Notes under the pieces: generated by a model
The model's database searches: none
What the model was told of the DNA's origin: nothing
Seen by the model: only the letters and a program-made list of their open reading frames with translations
Source: Desulfobulbaceae bacterium
GTDB taxonomy: Bacteria; Bacteroidota; Ignavibacteria; Kapaibacteriales; UBA2268
DNA: 64,000 bases
Assembly (NCBI GenBank): GCA_018335795.1
Contig: JAGXRP010000057.1
Coordinates: forward strand, 35,771-99,770
Direction of reading: 5' to 3'
Translations under genes and position numbers: made by a program
Part shown: positions 33,504-42,152 of the stretch, piece by piece
Position numbering within the stretch: the stretch's first letter is position 1
Layout of the letters: every line of letters begins with the position of its first letter

Positions 33504-35020
33504 TGAAATTTTCAGATATTTTCGGAAAGAAAAGCTTACCAACAAAAGAAGTGGCTAATAGCGAACCAAAGAAAGAACCACGGAAAACTGATGGTATGTT
33601 GGGTGTTGTTGCAAGTGCTGACTTCGTCGAAATGGCATTTGGCGAATTGCAGAATCCTGATGAAGTTTTGAATAAAAAAAGGTTAGGCATTGATGCTTAT
33701 TACAATTTGCTATATGATAGCCATATAATGAGCTGTGTTCAATCTCGAAAAGCCGGAACTCAATGCTTAGAATGGGATATTGACAGAGGTTTAGAACCAA
33801 CTAAGGAAAGCAAGTTCATCAAAGCATTATTTGCCAAACTCAATTTGCATAAAGTGATTGATGAAATGCTTGATGCTGTTTTGTATGGTTTCAAACCTAT
33901 GGAAGTATATTGGCATGAAGTCGGAACGTTGGATGTAGAAAATGAAGTTTGGAAGGGCAACTTCCTTATTCCAAGTGCTATTATCGGCAAACCGCCGCAT
34001 TGGTTTAAGTTTGACCCTGACGAGAATCTCGTATATTCTAAACACGCTCAAAGAATTGTACCACACTCGCGGAAGTTTATTGTTGTTAAACATGGCGATA
34101 CAGGCGGGAATCCTTACGGTCGGGGAGTGTTAGCTAATTGCTTTTGGCCATGGACTTATAAAAAAGCAGTAATGGAGTTCTGGACGAGATACAGCGAAAA
34201 GTTTGGAGCTCCGTATATGATAGGCTTATTAGATAGCACAAGTCCGAGCTATACACCTGAAGAATTGGCGAATGCTTTAAGTGCTTTGATTGGTGGTGGT
34301 TCGGGAGTATTTAGTATGAATCTCGCTGAGGGTGAAAAGATTGAAGCTATTAATGCAGGTAGTACGCAATCGGGTGAAACTTATAAAAACCTTGTTGGTT
34401 TTATGAATGCTGAAATCTCCAAAGCGATATTGTCCCAAACACTTAGTACAGAGCAAGGTGATAAAGGCACGTTTGCACTTGGAAAAGTTCATATGGACGT
34501 AAGGCAAGAAATTGTTGAAAGTGATATGCGTTTGATTGAACAAACTTTCAACACTTTGATTCAATGGCTAATTGATTATAACTTTGAAAACGTTGAGCGT
34601 ATGCCATACTTTGGCATGTATGAAGAAGATGATGTAAACTTAGCATTAGCTGAGCGTGATTCGAAATTGCTTAGTACAGGTAAAATTGTATTCACCAAAG
34701 AACATTACAAAAAATACGGTTTGAAAGAAGATGAGTTTTATATTCCCGAAGAACCAAAAGCACCTGAAATTAAGCAAGAAACACCCGCTTTTAGCGAACA
34801 TGATGAGCAAGCACAAGAATTGGGTGTAATTGGTGAAGAAATGTTAAAAGTTGTTTCTGAAGCGATTGAGGGGGCAAATAGCTATGAAGAAGTTGAAAGC
34901 AAGCTGTTTAAATTATATCCTGATTTGGAAAATGACAAATTAGTCAAGATGTTAGAACATCTGTTATTTGTCAGCAATGGTTTGGGTAGGGTTGAAGGTG
35001 GTGGAGGCAATGTTAAATAA
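33503..35020 (+). CDS. Portal protein (Mu gp29 / DUF935 family)
   Basis: 505 aa. YDSHIMSCVQSRKAGTQCLEWDI, GRGVLANCFWPWTYKKAVMEFW, RYSEKFGAPYMIGLLD, and the ISKAILSQTLSTEQGDKGTFALGKVHMDVR segment match the DUF935 portal family of Mu-like phages. It forms the dodecameric DNA gate at the capsid vertex. The last 11 nt overlap the next gene. Confidence 0.92.
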   Translation: MKFSDIFGKKSLPTKEVANSEPKKEPRKTDGMLGVVASADFVEMAFGELQNPDEVLNKKRLGIDAYYNLLYDSHIMSCVQSRKAGTQCLEWDIDRGLEPTKESKFIKALFAKLNLHKVIDEMLDAVLYGFKPMEVYWHEVGTLDVENEVWKGNFLIPSAIIGKPPHWFKFDPDENLVYSKHAQRIVPHSRKFIVVKHGDTGGNPYGRGVLANCFWPWTYKKAVMEFWTRYSEKFGAPYMIGLLDSTSPSYTPEELANALSALIGGGSGVFSMNLAEGEKIEAINAGSTQSGETYKNLVGFMNAEISKAILSQTLSTEQGDKGTFALGKVHMDVRQEIVESDMRLIEQTFNTLIQWLIDYNFENVERMPYFGMYEEDDVNLALAERDSKLLSTGKIVFTKEHYKKYGLKEDEFYIPEEPKAPEIKQETPAFSEHDEQAQELGVIGEEMLKVVSEAIEGANSYEEVESKLFKLYPDLENDKLVKMLEHLLFVSNGLGRVEGGGGNVK

Positions 35021-35738
35021 AAAGCTATTGTTTCAACTGCTGAAAAGCAAACCTGAAAAAGCATTAAAGTATTTGTTGCTTAGAGGGCGTAATCTGATAA
35101 CTGCCGACGAATGGCAGGCATTAAAAGATAAATCCCATGATACGGCTTTTACTGTGGCAGGGATTGTAAGGGCGGATTTTCTGCAAGATATTTTCAATGC
35201 AGTTGTTGAAATGAAAGAGCAGGGCATTCCGCTTGCTCAAGCGAATGCCTTGTTAGTTGAAAAGCTACAAAAAAGAGGTTGGACAGGGTCCGGTAATCGC
35301 TTTAAGGTTACTCTTGACACAAATATGAAAGTAGCCCATTCACAGGGGTTTTACGAAACTTTAAATCGTCGAAAGGACACGCATCCGTATTGGATTTGGC
35401 GTCAAATACAACGAAACACTAAACGGCATGAACATGCAGAATTGGACGGTAAAGTGTTTAAGGTTGAAGATGCAAAACTGTTTCCGCCTGTTGGTCATGG
35501 CTGTGATTGTAGTGCTATTCCGATGACAGAAGCTGAGTTTCAACAAGGTGGTTACGAACTATCAACATCTGACAAAATATTAAGTGATCCGAAATTAGAA
35601 ACTCTCAAAGCTGAACGTGAAGCATTTGACTTCGAGCCGGGAAAGGTTTATAAACCTGATATGGCAAAGTATAGCCCTGAACTAAGGAAAGAAGTTGTAA
35701 AAGCTGTTATTAACAAGAAAAAGGGAGTGAAAGCATGA
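35010..35738 (+). CDS. Mu gp30 / F-like head morphogenesis protein
   Basis: About 242 aa from ATG 35010 (GGAGG just upstream, start inside the portal gene). ADFLQDIFNAVVEMKEQGIPL, FKVTLDTNMKVAHSQGFYETL, WIWRQIQRNTKRHEHAELDGKV and FPPVGHGCDCSAIPM are typical of SPP1 gp7 / Mu F-type minor head proteins, including the GHGCDC cysteines. A few copies bind the portal during assembly. Confidence 0.88.
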   Translation: MLNKKLLFQLLKSKPEKALKYLLLRGRNLITADEWQALKDKSHDTAFTVAGIVRADFLQDIFNAVVEMKEQGIPLAQANALLVEKLQKRGWTGSGNRFKVTLDTNMKVAHSQGFYETLNRRKDTHPYWIWRQIQRNTKRHEHAELDGKVFKVEDAKLFPPVGHGCDCSAIPMTEAEFQQGGYELSTSDKILSDPKLETLKAEREAFDFEPGKVYKPDMAKYSPELRKEVVKAVINKKKGVKA

Positions 35739-36337
35739 GCAACAAGTCATTCAAAGATATTCTAAAAGCTATAAATCAACGCTTAGGACGGTTAAAACCA
35801 CCTATTGACAAAGAGATATTGACTGACGTTGCCGATATCATAGAAATATCAATAGCTAAAAACTTTGATATGGGTGGACGTTGGGACGGCAATAAGAGTG
35901 ATATTGGTTTATTCTCTGGAGGCACTCAGAAATGGGCGCCACTTGCTGATAATACTAAAGCACGATATAAGACTTTGGGCTATTCTCAGGAAGCTACATT
36001 GAATCGAAACAAGAATCTAAGGTCTGCAATTGATGTATTCGGGCGGAGTGGCAAAGTGTTTATTTCTGTCAAATCGCCTTATGGTGCAATTCATCAATGG
36101 GGTGGAACAATAGACCATCCCGGGGGAACTGAATACGGTTACAAGTTCAAAAAGGACATGAAAACCCACAAAATACAATTCTTGAAAAAGGGGCGTGGCT
36201 ATAAAGTTCTTGGCAAAACCGGACCACACAAAATACATATCCCGGCACGACCTTATTTGGTAATTGGTGAAGAAGAAATGCTGTTAGTTCTTGATGTAGT
36301 TCAAAGAGCAGTTGTTGATGGTGTGGCTAAAAAGTAA
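35735..36337 (+). CDS. Phage virion morphogenesis protein (Mu gpG family)
   Basis: 200 aa. WDGNKSDIGLFSGGTQKWAPLADNTKARYK, LRSAIDVFGRSGKVFISVKSPYGAIHQWGG and HIPARPYLVIGEEEM match the phage morphogenesis/tail completion family, with the final PARPYLVIGEE signature. ATGA overlap with gp30-like gene. Ends the rightward packaging operon. Confidence 0.88.
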   Translation: MSNKSFKDILKAINQRLGRLKPPIDKEILTDVADIIEISIAKNFDMGGRWDGNKSDIGLFSGGTQKWAPLADNTKARYKTLGYSQEATLNRNKNLRSAIDVFGRSGKVFISVKSPYGAIHQWGGTIDHPGGTEYGYKFKKDMKTHKIQFLKKGRGYKVLGKTGPHKIHIPARPYLVIGEEEMLLVLDVVQRAVVDGVAKK

Positions 36338-36344
36338 TAAAAAG

Positions 36345-36371
36345 AAGGCTACCTAAGTGATAAGTAGCCTT
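36345..36371. terminator. Bidirectional terminator between convergent operons
   Basis: AAGGCTAC (36345-36352) pairs with GTAGCCTT (36364-36371) around an 11-nt loop, between the stops of the rightward morphogenesis gene and the leftward 36379 gene. Confidence 0.7.
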
Positions 36372-36378
36372 TGGATTA

Positions 36379-36780
36379 TTAATAAACTACTCTCTTACTA
36401 AAATCTATCAACTCTATCGGTTCATTGAGTTTACCCGGTTCGCTCATTTCGCATCTTTCGCATTCCCTTACACACCACTTGTTGCCATAATCGCTTTCAT
36501 TAGTCGGTTTTGCTTGGTCGCCTTCATAAGTTTGTGGGTCAATCGGTGCATCGCCTAATTCATCATCAGAACAGAATATAAAATTGTCAAAATCAATTTC
36601 TTGCTCATCCAAAGGGTCATTACCATCAGGATAAACACTTTCACCATTTAAGCCAAAGATTCTCGTTTCGCTTATCTCCGGGTATAGTCTTGGTCTCTGA
36701 CTATTGCCCCATGCCTTATTGCATTTTTCATCACAAGCAACTTTTACTTTTTGTCCGAAAAATGTGATTATTTTTTCCAT
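36379..36780 (-). CDS. Cys-rich hypothetical protein
   Basis: 133 aa. VACDEKCNKAWG near the N-terminus and KWCVRECERCEMSEPG near the C-terminus give six cysteines that could bind zinc. The middle is very acidic (DGNDPLDEQEIDFDNF, CSDDELGDAP). Family not recognised; similar acidic CDEKCNKAWG proteins occur in phages. Confidence 0.6.
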   Translation of the reverse strand: MEKIITFFGQKVKVACDEKCNKAWGNSQRPRLYPEISETRIFGLNGESVYPDGNDPLDEQEIDFDNFIFCSDDELGDAPIDPQTYEGDQAKPTNESDYGNKWCVRECERCEMSEPGKLNEPIELIDFSKRVVY

Positions 36781-36791
36781 GTTGTTGCCCT

Positions 36792-37247
36792 TTACCTAAT
36801 CAACCCAACACTTTTGAGCTTCTCGGTGTTATTTGTGTTATCAGTATGATTAATTAACCACCAACGTTCAACGGCATCTGCAACGGCGTATAAAGCTCCA
36901 ATGCTTAGATTTATGAGCTTAGCAACAACTTCACCACCGTCTACTCCCCACTTCTTATCCAAGCCCTCATATACGATAGCATCAGCAACTGAAGCGTGCA
37001 TCAATCTTATTGTGAAATCATCGAATAAAACGCCATTACACGCATCGCAAATTAGCATTGCTTCATCTTCTGTAAAATTTGCTTCACGAAGTGCATATTT
37101 AAGTAAGTTGTAGTATCTCTTTAAATCACGTCGAGCGACTTTGTGCGACGAATCGTTACCTACGTCCACTCTTTCAGTCAATTCATTCCATTCTTCATCA
37201 GTTGGAATATAGTGTATCACATTCCTTTTGTTGTTATTTTCAGCCAT
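36792..37247 (-). CDS. Hypothetical protein
   Basis: About 151 aa from ATG 37247 (GGAG 6 nt upstream). HYIPTDEEWNELTERVDVGND, RRDLKRYYNLLKYALREANFTEDEAMLICDACNG and FDDFTIRLMHASVADAI. Mostly helical. Not recognised; part of a leftward four-gene accessory block. Confidence 0.6.
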   Translation of the reverse strand: MAENNNKRNVIHYIPTDEEWNELTERVDVGNDSSHKVARRDLKRYYNLLKYALREANFTEDEAMLICDACNGVLFDDFTIRLMHASVADAIVYEGLDKKWGVDGGEVVAKLINLSIGALYAVADAVERWWLINHTDNTNNTEKLKSVGLIR

Positions 37248-37265
37248 TCTCTTCTCCATATCGTT

Positions 37266-37568
37266 TTAAATTTTTATAATCGTTAAAGAATCGTGACGAA
37301 ATTCTTCGTCACCGGGCGAAAATAGAAGTTCATAATCTTTGCTTGAATCATAGAGACCTTCGCCGTCGTACCAGTCTTGTGATTCGGGCGTCACTTCACG
37401 TTGCTCGCAAAGTTGGGTAAACGCTTCATCGTTCAAATAGACAATGTCGCTACTATCATTCATGAAGTGCTCTTTAACCGCCTTCCAAAGTTCTCCAACG
37501 GTCATTTGATACTCCGAAATTTTAATACCGTTACGGTATTCAACGTAATTGTTTAATTCGTTTTCCAT
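37266..37568 (-). CDS. Small acidic hypothetical protein
   Basis: About 100 aa from ATG 37568, preceded by AGGAG. Contains LWKAVKEHFMNDSSDIVYLND and QDWYDGEGLYDSSKDYELLFSPGDEEF. Strongly acidic; not recognised. Its ribosome-binding block (AGGAGATTTTGAAATGGAAA) is identical to that of the next gene upstream. Confidence 0.6.
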   Translation of the reverse strand: MENELNNYVEYRNGIKISEYQMTVGELWKAVKEHFMNDSSDIVYLNDEAFTQLCEQREVTPESQDWYDGEGLYDSSKDYELLFSPGDEEFRHDSLTIIKI

Positions 37569-37584
37569 TTCAAAATCTCCTAAA

Positions 37585-38154
37585 TTAATTTGATAATATA
37601 GTGTACATTTCTTTTGAAGTTTCATCGGCTATTGTGTAATCAGTCTTTGCGACTTTGCCTTGTAAACTTTTTGCTAAACAATACAATTGCTTCGATGAAC
37701 AACGCTGCATTTTCAAAATGGTGTTTGCGACCGCTTTTGCAAAATCGTCAAATAAATTCAATTTGCAAAATTCATCCAACATTGTGTATGCGGCTTGCTT
37801 ATCATCTCTAGCTTGTGCATTTGCTGGGAATTCGACTGTCAGGTAAAAAAGCAAATCTTGAATCGCTTCTATTGATGATGGGTTGTCAATCATATTCGCT
37901 CGCTTTGCTTCAAAAGCATTACGCTCGTTAGCTTTGCTTTGTCTTTTCGATTCTTTTGCAGCTACGGCTGCTGCTATTCTTTCCTCGAACGACATCTTTG
38001 CAACTTTGCTTGCTTTTTTTGCTTTCATGGCATCTTGTTGAATCGCAGATTGCTCATTTTCCCATACAAGAAGTGATTTAATTTCAGACTTAGAGGCAGT
38101 CTTCATCCAACTTTTTAACTCAGCTTTTGTCATTTTTGCAAAATTCGTTTCCAT
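37585..38154 (-). CDS. Hypothetical basic/helical protein
   Basis: 189 aa. N-terminal KMTKAELKSWMKTASKSEIKSLL, an Ala/Lys-rich coil (RIAAAVAAKESKRQSKANERN) and a helical C-terminus (LLFYLTVEFPANAQARDDKQAA). Not recognised. First gene of the leftward accessory block; AGGAG precedes the start. The 225 bp to the methyltransferase gene are AT-rich, with TATATTCG at 38348-38355 as a possible weak -7 element. Confidence 0.6.
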   Translation of the reverse strand: METNFAKMTKAELKSWMKTASKSEIKSLLVWENEQSAIQQDAMKAKKASKVAKMSFEERIAAAVAAKESKRQSKANERNAFEAKRANMIDNPSSIEAIQDLLFYLTVEFPANAQARDDKQAAYTMLDEFCKLNLFDDFAKAVANTILKMQRCSSKQLYCLAKSLQGKVAKTDYTIADETSKEMYTILSN

Positions 38155-38379
38155 TTCAAAATCTCCTCAATTGTTTTTTAATAGTTGCAAATCATCTTGA
38201 TGTAAAAATAATACATAAAATTTACATATGCAAATATTTTCTTTGCATTTTGTAATATTTTTATACATTTTGTAAAGAATTAATTTATTTTTCATTTTGA
38301 GTTAATAATTCCAAAGTAGCAAATTTTCATGATTGAGTAAATATTGCTATATTCGTAGATTATTATTTTGGTATAGTAA

Positions 38380-40059
38380 ATGAAAAAAATCTACTTTGGT
38401 GATTGTTTAGATGTGTTGAAACGGCTAAATGCCGAATATCCGAAAGGATTCATAGATTTGGTTTACATAGACCCGCCGTTCAATTCAAAGCGGAACTACA
38501 ATGTTTTGTTTGAAGATATTGACCTGAAGGATACCAAGGCGCAGAAAGAAGCATTTGCAGATACTTGGAGCAATGTTTCTTATATGGACACAATGGACGA
38601 AATCAGGGGCTTGGATGATGATTTGTATGTGTTTTTGAATGCTTTGGATAGCATAAGGTTATCGAAAAGTGCTATTTCCTATTTAACCACTATGACGATT
38701 CGAATTTACTACATACACAAAGTCTTGAAAGATACCGGCAGTTTTTATCTGCATTGTGATTCTACGATGAGTCATTACTTGAAGTTAGTTTGTGATTTGA
38801 TATTTGGTGCCGGAAATTACAGAAATGAAATAATATGGAAGCGGACTAACAACCCTAAAGGTTCTCAATTTAAAGACAAAAAGTATGGTGTTTATACAGA
38901 TACTCTTTTGTACTATACTAAATCAAAGGATTATTATTTTGAGCTTGATAGCGTTCGTTCTTCATTGGATATGGATGAATTGTTAACCAAGTATCCTAAA
39001 GAAGATGAAAGAGGCAGGTATTTAGAATATCCAATATTGCGATCAGCTTCAAAGGGTGAAAGACCGAACTTGGTTTACGAATACAAAGGCTTCACTCCAG
39101 ATAAATGGGGTTGGGTAGTTAGAAAAGAGAAATTAATTGCTATTGACGAAAGAGGTGATTTAGCCTGGCGAAAAAACGGTATGCCTTATCGCAAATATCG
39201 TGTTGATGAAGATAGAGGTAGACCCGTTGGGAATTTGTGGGACGATATATTCCGCATTCAATCGAATGCCGACGAATCTCTCGGCTACCCTACACAAAAA
39301 CCTGAAGCCTTGCTTGAACGAATAATCAATGCGAGTTCGAACGAGGGAGACATTGTAGCTGATTTCTTTTGTGGATGCGGAACAACTGTAGCCGTTGCAA
39401 ACCGACTAAATCGGCAATGGATAGGTGCGGATATTTCACATTTAGCAATCAAACTTGTGCTTGAAAGGATTGCAAAACCACATGGAGAAATGGCTTCAAA
39501 AATATTAGCCGAGATTCAAATTGACGGATTCCCAAGAGATATTGCATCAGCGCGTGAATTAGCAACAGGCACGGATAAACATAGAAGTTTTTTCCAAGAT
39601 TGGATAATCGAGTTTAAATTAGGTGGTGTTAGTAATCCTAAAAAGTCAGGTGACGGCGGAAAAGATGGATATGTTACTTTTACGCGATTAGATGGAAGAA
39701 AGGGGGTTGCTCTCGTTGAAGTAAAATCCGGTGGAATCGGAATAGCTGATTTAAGAGCATTTATGAATGTTGTTGAAAGGCAAAAACCCGATATAGGTGT
39801 TTTCGTATGCTTTGAAAGTCACGTCACTAAAGGGATGTTGCATTTAGCAAAAGAAGCAGGGAAATATAAAATAGAAATCAACGGAGTGATTCAATCAACT
39901 CAGATTGATAGAGTTCAAATATTAACTGTAGAGGCGATTATGGGCGGGAATTCATTTGTATTTCCTATTACCGGATTGCCAACTCAAACATTTAAAAAAG
40001 CAACCAAAAGAACGCAGGTTGTAAACGAAGATTTGAACATGGATGAATTGTATGATTAA
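38380..40059 (+). CDS. DNA adenine/cytosine-N4 methyltransferase fused to a PD-(D/E)xK nuclease-like domain
   Basis: 559 aa. Motif IV DPPF at residues 31-34 precedes the AdoMet motif DFFCGCGTT at 328-336, the beta-class order; YPTQKPEALLERII sits just before. From about residue 405 a second domain appears: WIIEFKLGGVSNPKKSGDGGKDGYV, then ALVEVKSGG (E447, K449, with D429 upstream) and IGVFVCFESHVTKGML, an Mrr-like restriction endonuclease pattern. It may be a modification-cum-restriction enzyme or a methylase with a nuclease-derived DNA-binding domain. No separate restriction gene is adjacent. A strong terminator follows. Confidence 0.85.
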   Translation: MKKIYFGDCLDVLKRLNAEYPKGFIDLVYIDPPFNSKRNYNVLFEDIDLKDTKAQKEAFADTWSNVSYMDTMDEIRGLDDDLYVFLNALDSIRLSKSAISYLTTMTIRIYYIHKVLKDTGSFYLHCDSTMSHYLKLVCDLIFGAGNYRNEIIWKRTNNPKGSQFKDKKYGVYTDTLLYYTKSKDYYFELDSVRSSLDMDELLTKYPKEDERGRYLEYPILRSASKGERPNLVYEYKGFTPDKWGWVVRKEKLIAIDERGDLAWRKNGMPYRKYRVDEDRGRPVGNLWDDIFRIQSNADESLGYPTQKPEALLERIINASSNEGDIVADFFCGCGTTVAVANRLNRQWIGADISHLAIKLVLERIAKPHGEMASKILAEIQIDGFPRDIASARELATGTDKHRSFFQDWIIEFKLGGVSNPKKSGDGGKDGYVTFTRLDGRKGVALVEVKSGGIGIADLRAFMNVVERQKPDIGVFVCFESHVTKGMLHLAKEAGKYKIEINGVIQSTQIDRVQILTVEAIMGGNSFVFPITGLPTQTFKKATKRTQVVNEDLNMDELYD

Positions 40060-40140
40060 ATTTGCATCAGCTCATCAATTTTCGTATTTTTGATTTCTCG
40101 ATACACTGAAAGATAAATATATGTTATTTATCTGTATCAA

Positions 40141-40177
40141 AACACTCGGTTCACCTCAATTTTCCGAGTGTTTTTTT
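40141..40177 (+). terminator. Terminator after the methyltransferase gene
   Basis: AACACTCGG (40141-40149) pairs with CCGAGTGTT (40164-40172), followed by five or more Ts, 80 bp after the methyltransferase stop. Confidence 0.85.
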
Positions 40178-40260
40178 ATTTTGTGCAGAGACTGTATTGG
40201 CAAGGTATTCAGGGTATTGGCACGTTTATTGCTTATTGCAGTAATTTTCAGGAAAGAGTA

Positions 40261-40470
40261 TTGAAATACCGCACAAAATCAAAAGAAGTTGAAGCATTCA
40301 GATATGGCATCGAAGAAGTGCCGGAATGGGCTATTGGAAAGATAACAGAAAGAGGTATTTTAGACGGCAAATACCAGCTGTTCTTAGGGTACTATGTCGT
40401 TTACCAAAATGAAAAAATATTCCCAATGAATGCAGTACAATTCGGGAATAAATACGAAAAATCTGAGTGA
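40261..40470 (+). CDS. Small phage protein of the YRxKPxxxEAxxW type
   Basis: About 69 aa from TTG 40261, preceded by AGGAAAGAG. The start KYRTKSKEVEAFRYGIEEVPEWA and the end FLGYYVVYQNEKIFPMNAVQFGNKYE fit a common family of 70-100 aa phage proteins beginning KYRKKPVVVEAxQW and ending in a G(D/Y)YIV...F..KYE block. Function of that family unknown. The homology fixes the TTG start, since upstream residues do not fit. Confidence 0.6.
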   Translation: MKYRTKSKEVEAFRYGIEEVPEWAIGKITERGILDGKYQLFLGYYVVYQNEKIFPMNAVQFGNKYEKSE

Positions 40471-40629
40471 TTTTGTATGTTTATTTTAGTTTTAAAAAAC
40501 CGTCATAAATGCCCCTAATTTTGATTTATTTTTTCAAAGGATAGTTTGATACGTTTTTCGTATAAAAATTAAATCTACCCCTATATGCGTTAGAAATTTT
40601 GATATTTTAGTTTGCTTTTCAATGTAGCT

Positions 40630-41097
40630 TTAACTTGCTTTTTCAATATCCTCTACTTTCCAAGTGCTTTCAGAATCGTCCTTGTAAAGCCACTTTTTTA
40701 ACCACACTTCGGCTCTCCCTTGAATCATTACGCCGAGCCGATTTGATGCGTCATAGGTGACTGTGGCTCTTGCTACTGAATAGGGGGTGCCGTTGTATTT
40801 TGCCTTAGCTTCTAATAATTCCGCTTGTGATTTGCCGAGTTCGGTTGTAGTGTCAGGGTTCGCTAACCAGTCTTTATCTGTCATCATTGGATTGCCGAAG
40901 CCGTTGGAATCTAAAATCACAACTTCTGTTCCGGAGTTGTCATCATACGGCTCAAACTTTCCGCTACTTGGCGAAACAAGTGATTCCCTAACAGCTTCAC
41001 AAGCTATGTCGTAAACGGTTTCTTCTTCAGACTTCCCGCAGGACGCCAAAAGCATCATAGCAAACAATGCTAAAAACAAACTTTTCAAATACTTCAT
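40630..41097 (-). CDS. Prophage lipoprotein
   Basis: About 155 aa from ATG 41097 (GGAG upstream). Signal peptide with lipobox LASC (LFAMMLLASCGKSEEE). ACEAVRESLVSPSSGKFEPYDD resembles exported proteins with a 'lesions/charge' SPSSAKFP-type motif seen in phage and bacterial lipoproteins. Downstream (leftward) of the iteron-rich region. Confidence 0.7.
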   Translation of the reverse strand: MKYLKSLFLALFAMMLLASCGKSEEETVYDIACEAVRESLVSPSSGKFEPYDDNSGTEVVILDSNGFGNPMMTDKDWLANPDTTTELGKSQAELLEAKAKYNGTPYSVARATVTYDASNRLGVMIQGRAEVWLKKWLYKDDSESTWKVEDIEKAS

Positions 41098-41282
41098 TTT
41101 GCACTCCAAATTTTTGAATAAGCAAATATAGCATTTTCGTTTTAAACAACAAAAAATTTTTAAACCGGAGTTGAAAATCATACTCAAGAATTTTGCGAAT
41201 GCGAAATTCGGATTTTTTCTTTTATATTTCTTTATTTCTTCTTTTCTTTATTTCTTTGTCTTTGTATTATATTCTTAAGTTG

Positions 41283-41574
41283 TTGTTGTTTTTGAAAAGT
41301 GCAAACCTGAATACGCTTGCTAATAGCGACATCTCAGCCTTTTTTTGTTTGTTGTCCGTTTGTTGCGTAATGAAAATTACAATCCGTTGACATAGACCAA
41401 TACAGTGTTTTCAGTAATATTTTGTTTGTTGTTTGGGTGATGAAAATCACATCGAATTTGCATCGAATTTACATCGAAAATGCAGTTTGTTTGTTGTTTT
41501 GTTTGTTGTTTTTGAAAAGTGCAAACCTGAAAACGCATACTAATAGCCCTATTTCAGTTACATTTTGTTTGTTG
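41283..41574. repeat. Duplicated ~70-bp unit within the iteron region
   Basis: Positions 41283-41354 and 41504-41574 align: both have GTTTTTGAAAAGTGCAAACC, then ACGC, CTAATAGC, a TTTCAG/CTCAG-like stretch and TTTGTTTGTTG. Spacing about 220 bp. CCGATGAATAC is also repeated at 41646 and 41766. Confidence 0.8.
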
Positions 41575-41815
41575 TTTGTTTGTTGTTTGTTTGTTGTTTG
41601 TTTGTTGTTTGTTTGTTGTTATTGAAATTTTGCTCTCTTGAAACGCCGATGAATACACGCTACATCAAAGGTATTTTGTTTGTTGTTTTTTCGATATTTC
41701 TTAAAATCTGTGTGTTATTGTTTGTTATTTGTTTATCTTTTCGTGATTGATAATAGCAGATATTACCGATGAATACTGATTGTATAAGCATATTTTGTTT
41801 GCCTTTTGTTTGTTG
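41344..41815 (-). repeat. Iteron array B (candidate replication origin), 11-bp unit
   Basis: Minus-strand unit CAACAAACAAA. Five perfect tandem copies at 41564-41618; further full copies at 41344-41354, 41421-41431, 41486-41496, 41498-41508, 41675-41685, 41805-41815 and degenerate ones at 41358, 41718 and 41793, all in one orientation. Beyond the array (leftward) lies ACAACAACTTAAGAATATAA and an A/G-rich tract matching the segment after the iterons inside the replication initiator gene (52333-52375). Confidence 0.75.
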
Positions 41816-42007
41816 CAGATTTTTAGGATGCTGTATAGGACTGCCTCTTGGGGTGTGCTATGTATCTGTTTAATCTGTCAAATTTCTTAGTCTTGCCTAA
41901 TAATTTAACATATAGCAGAGATAGTAGATGAATAGGGAGTTACAAGGAATATGTAGTACAAAAGTAGTATCATATTCCCCAAATGGAGAAAATGATATAG
42001 CTTACTG

Positions 42008-42070
42008 CTTGACAGATGTCAAATGAACTGCTTTACACTTGTTAATTATTAATGGTTTACAGATGTCAAA
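42008..42070. promoter_or_regulatory. Three tandem operators at 23-24 bp spacing
   Basis: CTTGACA-GA-TGTCAAA (42008-42023), TTTACA-CT-TGTTAA (42032-42045, weaker) and GTTTACA-GA-TGTCAAA (42055-42070). TG positions 42017, 42040 and 42064 are 23 and 24 bp apart, like tandem phage operators. Same motif as 31467-31505 and 45303-45317. Confidence 0.7.
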
Positions 42071-42152
42071 TAAAGAGTATAAAAAACGCCCCAAACTATC
42101 AAGTATGGAGCGCGCGTTGCAAAGTGAATAGTGTTTTATAGATTAACCGCCG

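Larger units (their letters stand above)
41098..42152. other. Gene-free region holding iterons, AT-rich block and operators
   Basis: About 1050 bp between two leftward lipoprotein genes. It contains an AT-rich purine-strand block (41205-41290), more than ten TTTGTTTG motifs (41344-41815), a duplicated ~70-bp unit (41283-41354 and 41504-41574), and three operator-like palindromes (42008-42070). Short rightward frames rich in Leu/Phe/Cys/Val here are translations of the T-rich repeat and are not counted as genes. Confidence 0.75.

Noticed and set aside
41193-41750. Rightward frames rich in Leu, Phe, Val and Cys
   Set aside because: They are translations of the TTTGTTTGTTG repeats and T-rich tract; repeat structure at DNA level explains them.
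41344-41815. CRISPR array
   Set aside because: The unit is 11 bp, copies are contiguous or irregularly spaced, and there are no unique equal-length spacers or cas genes.
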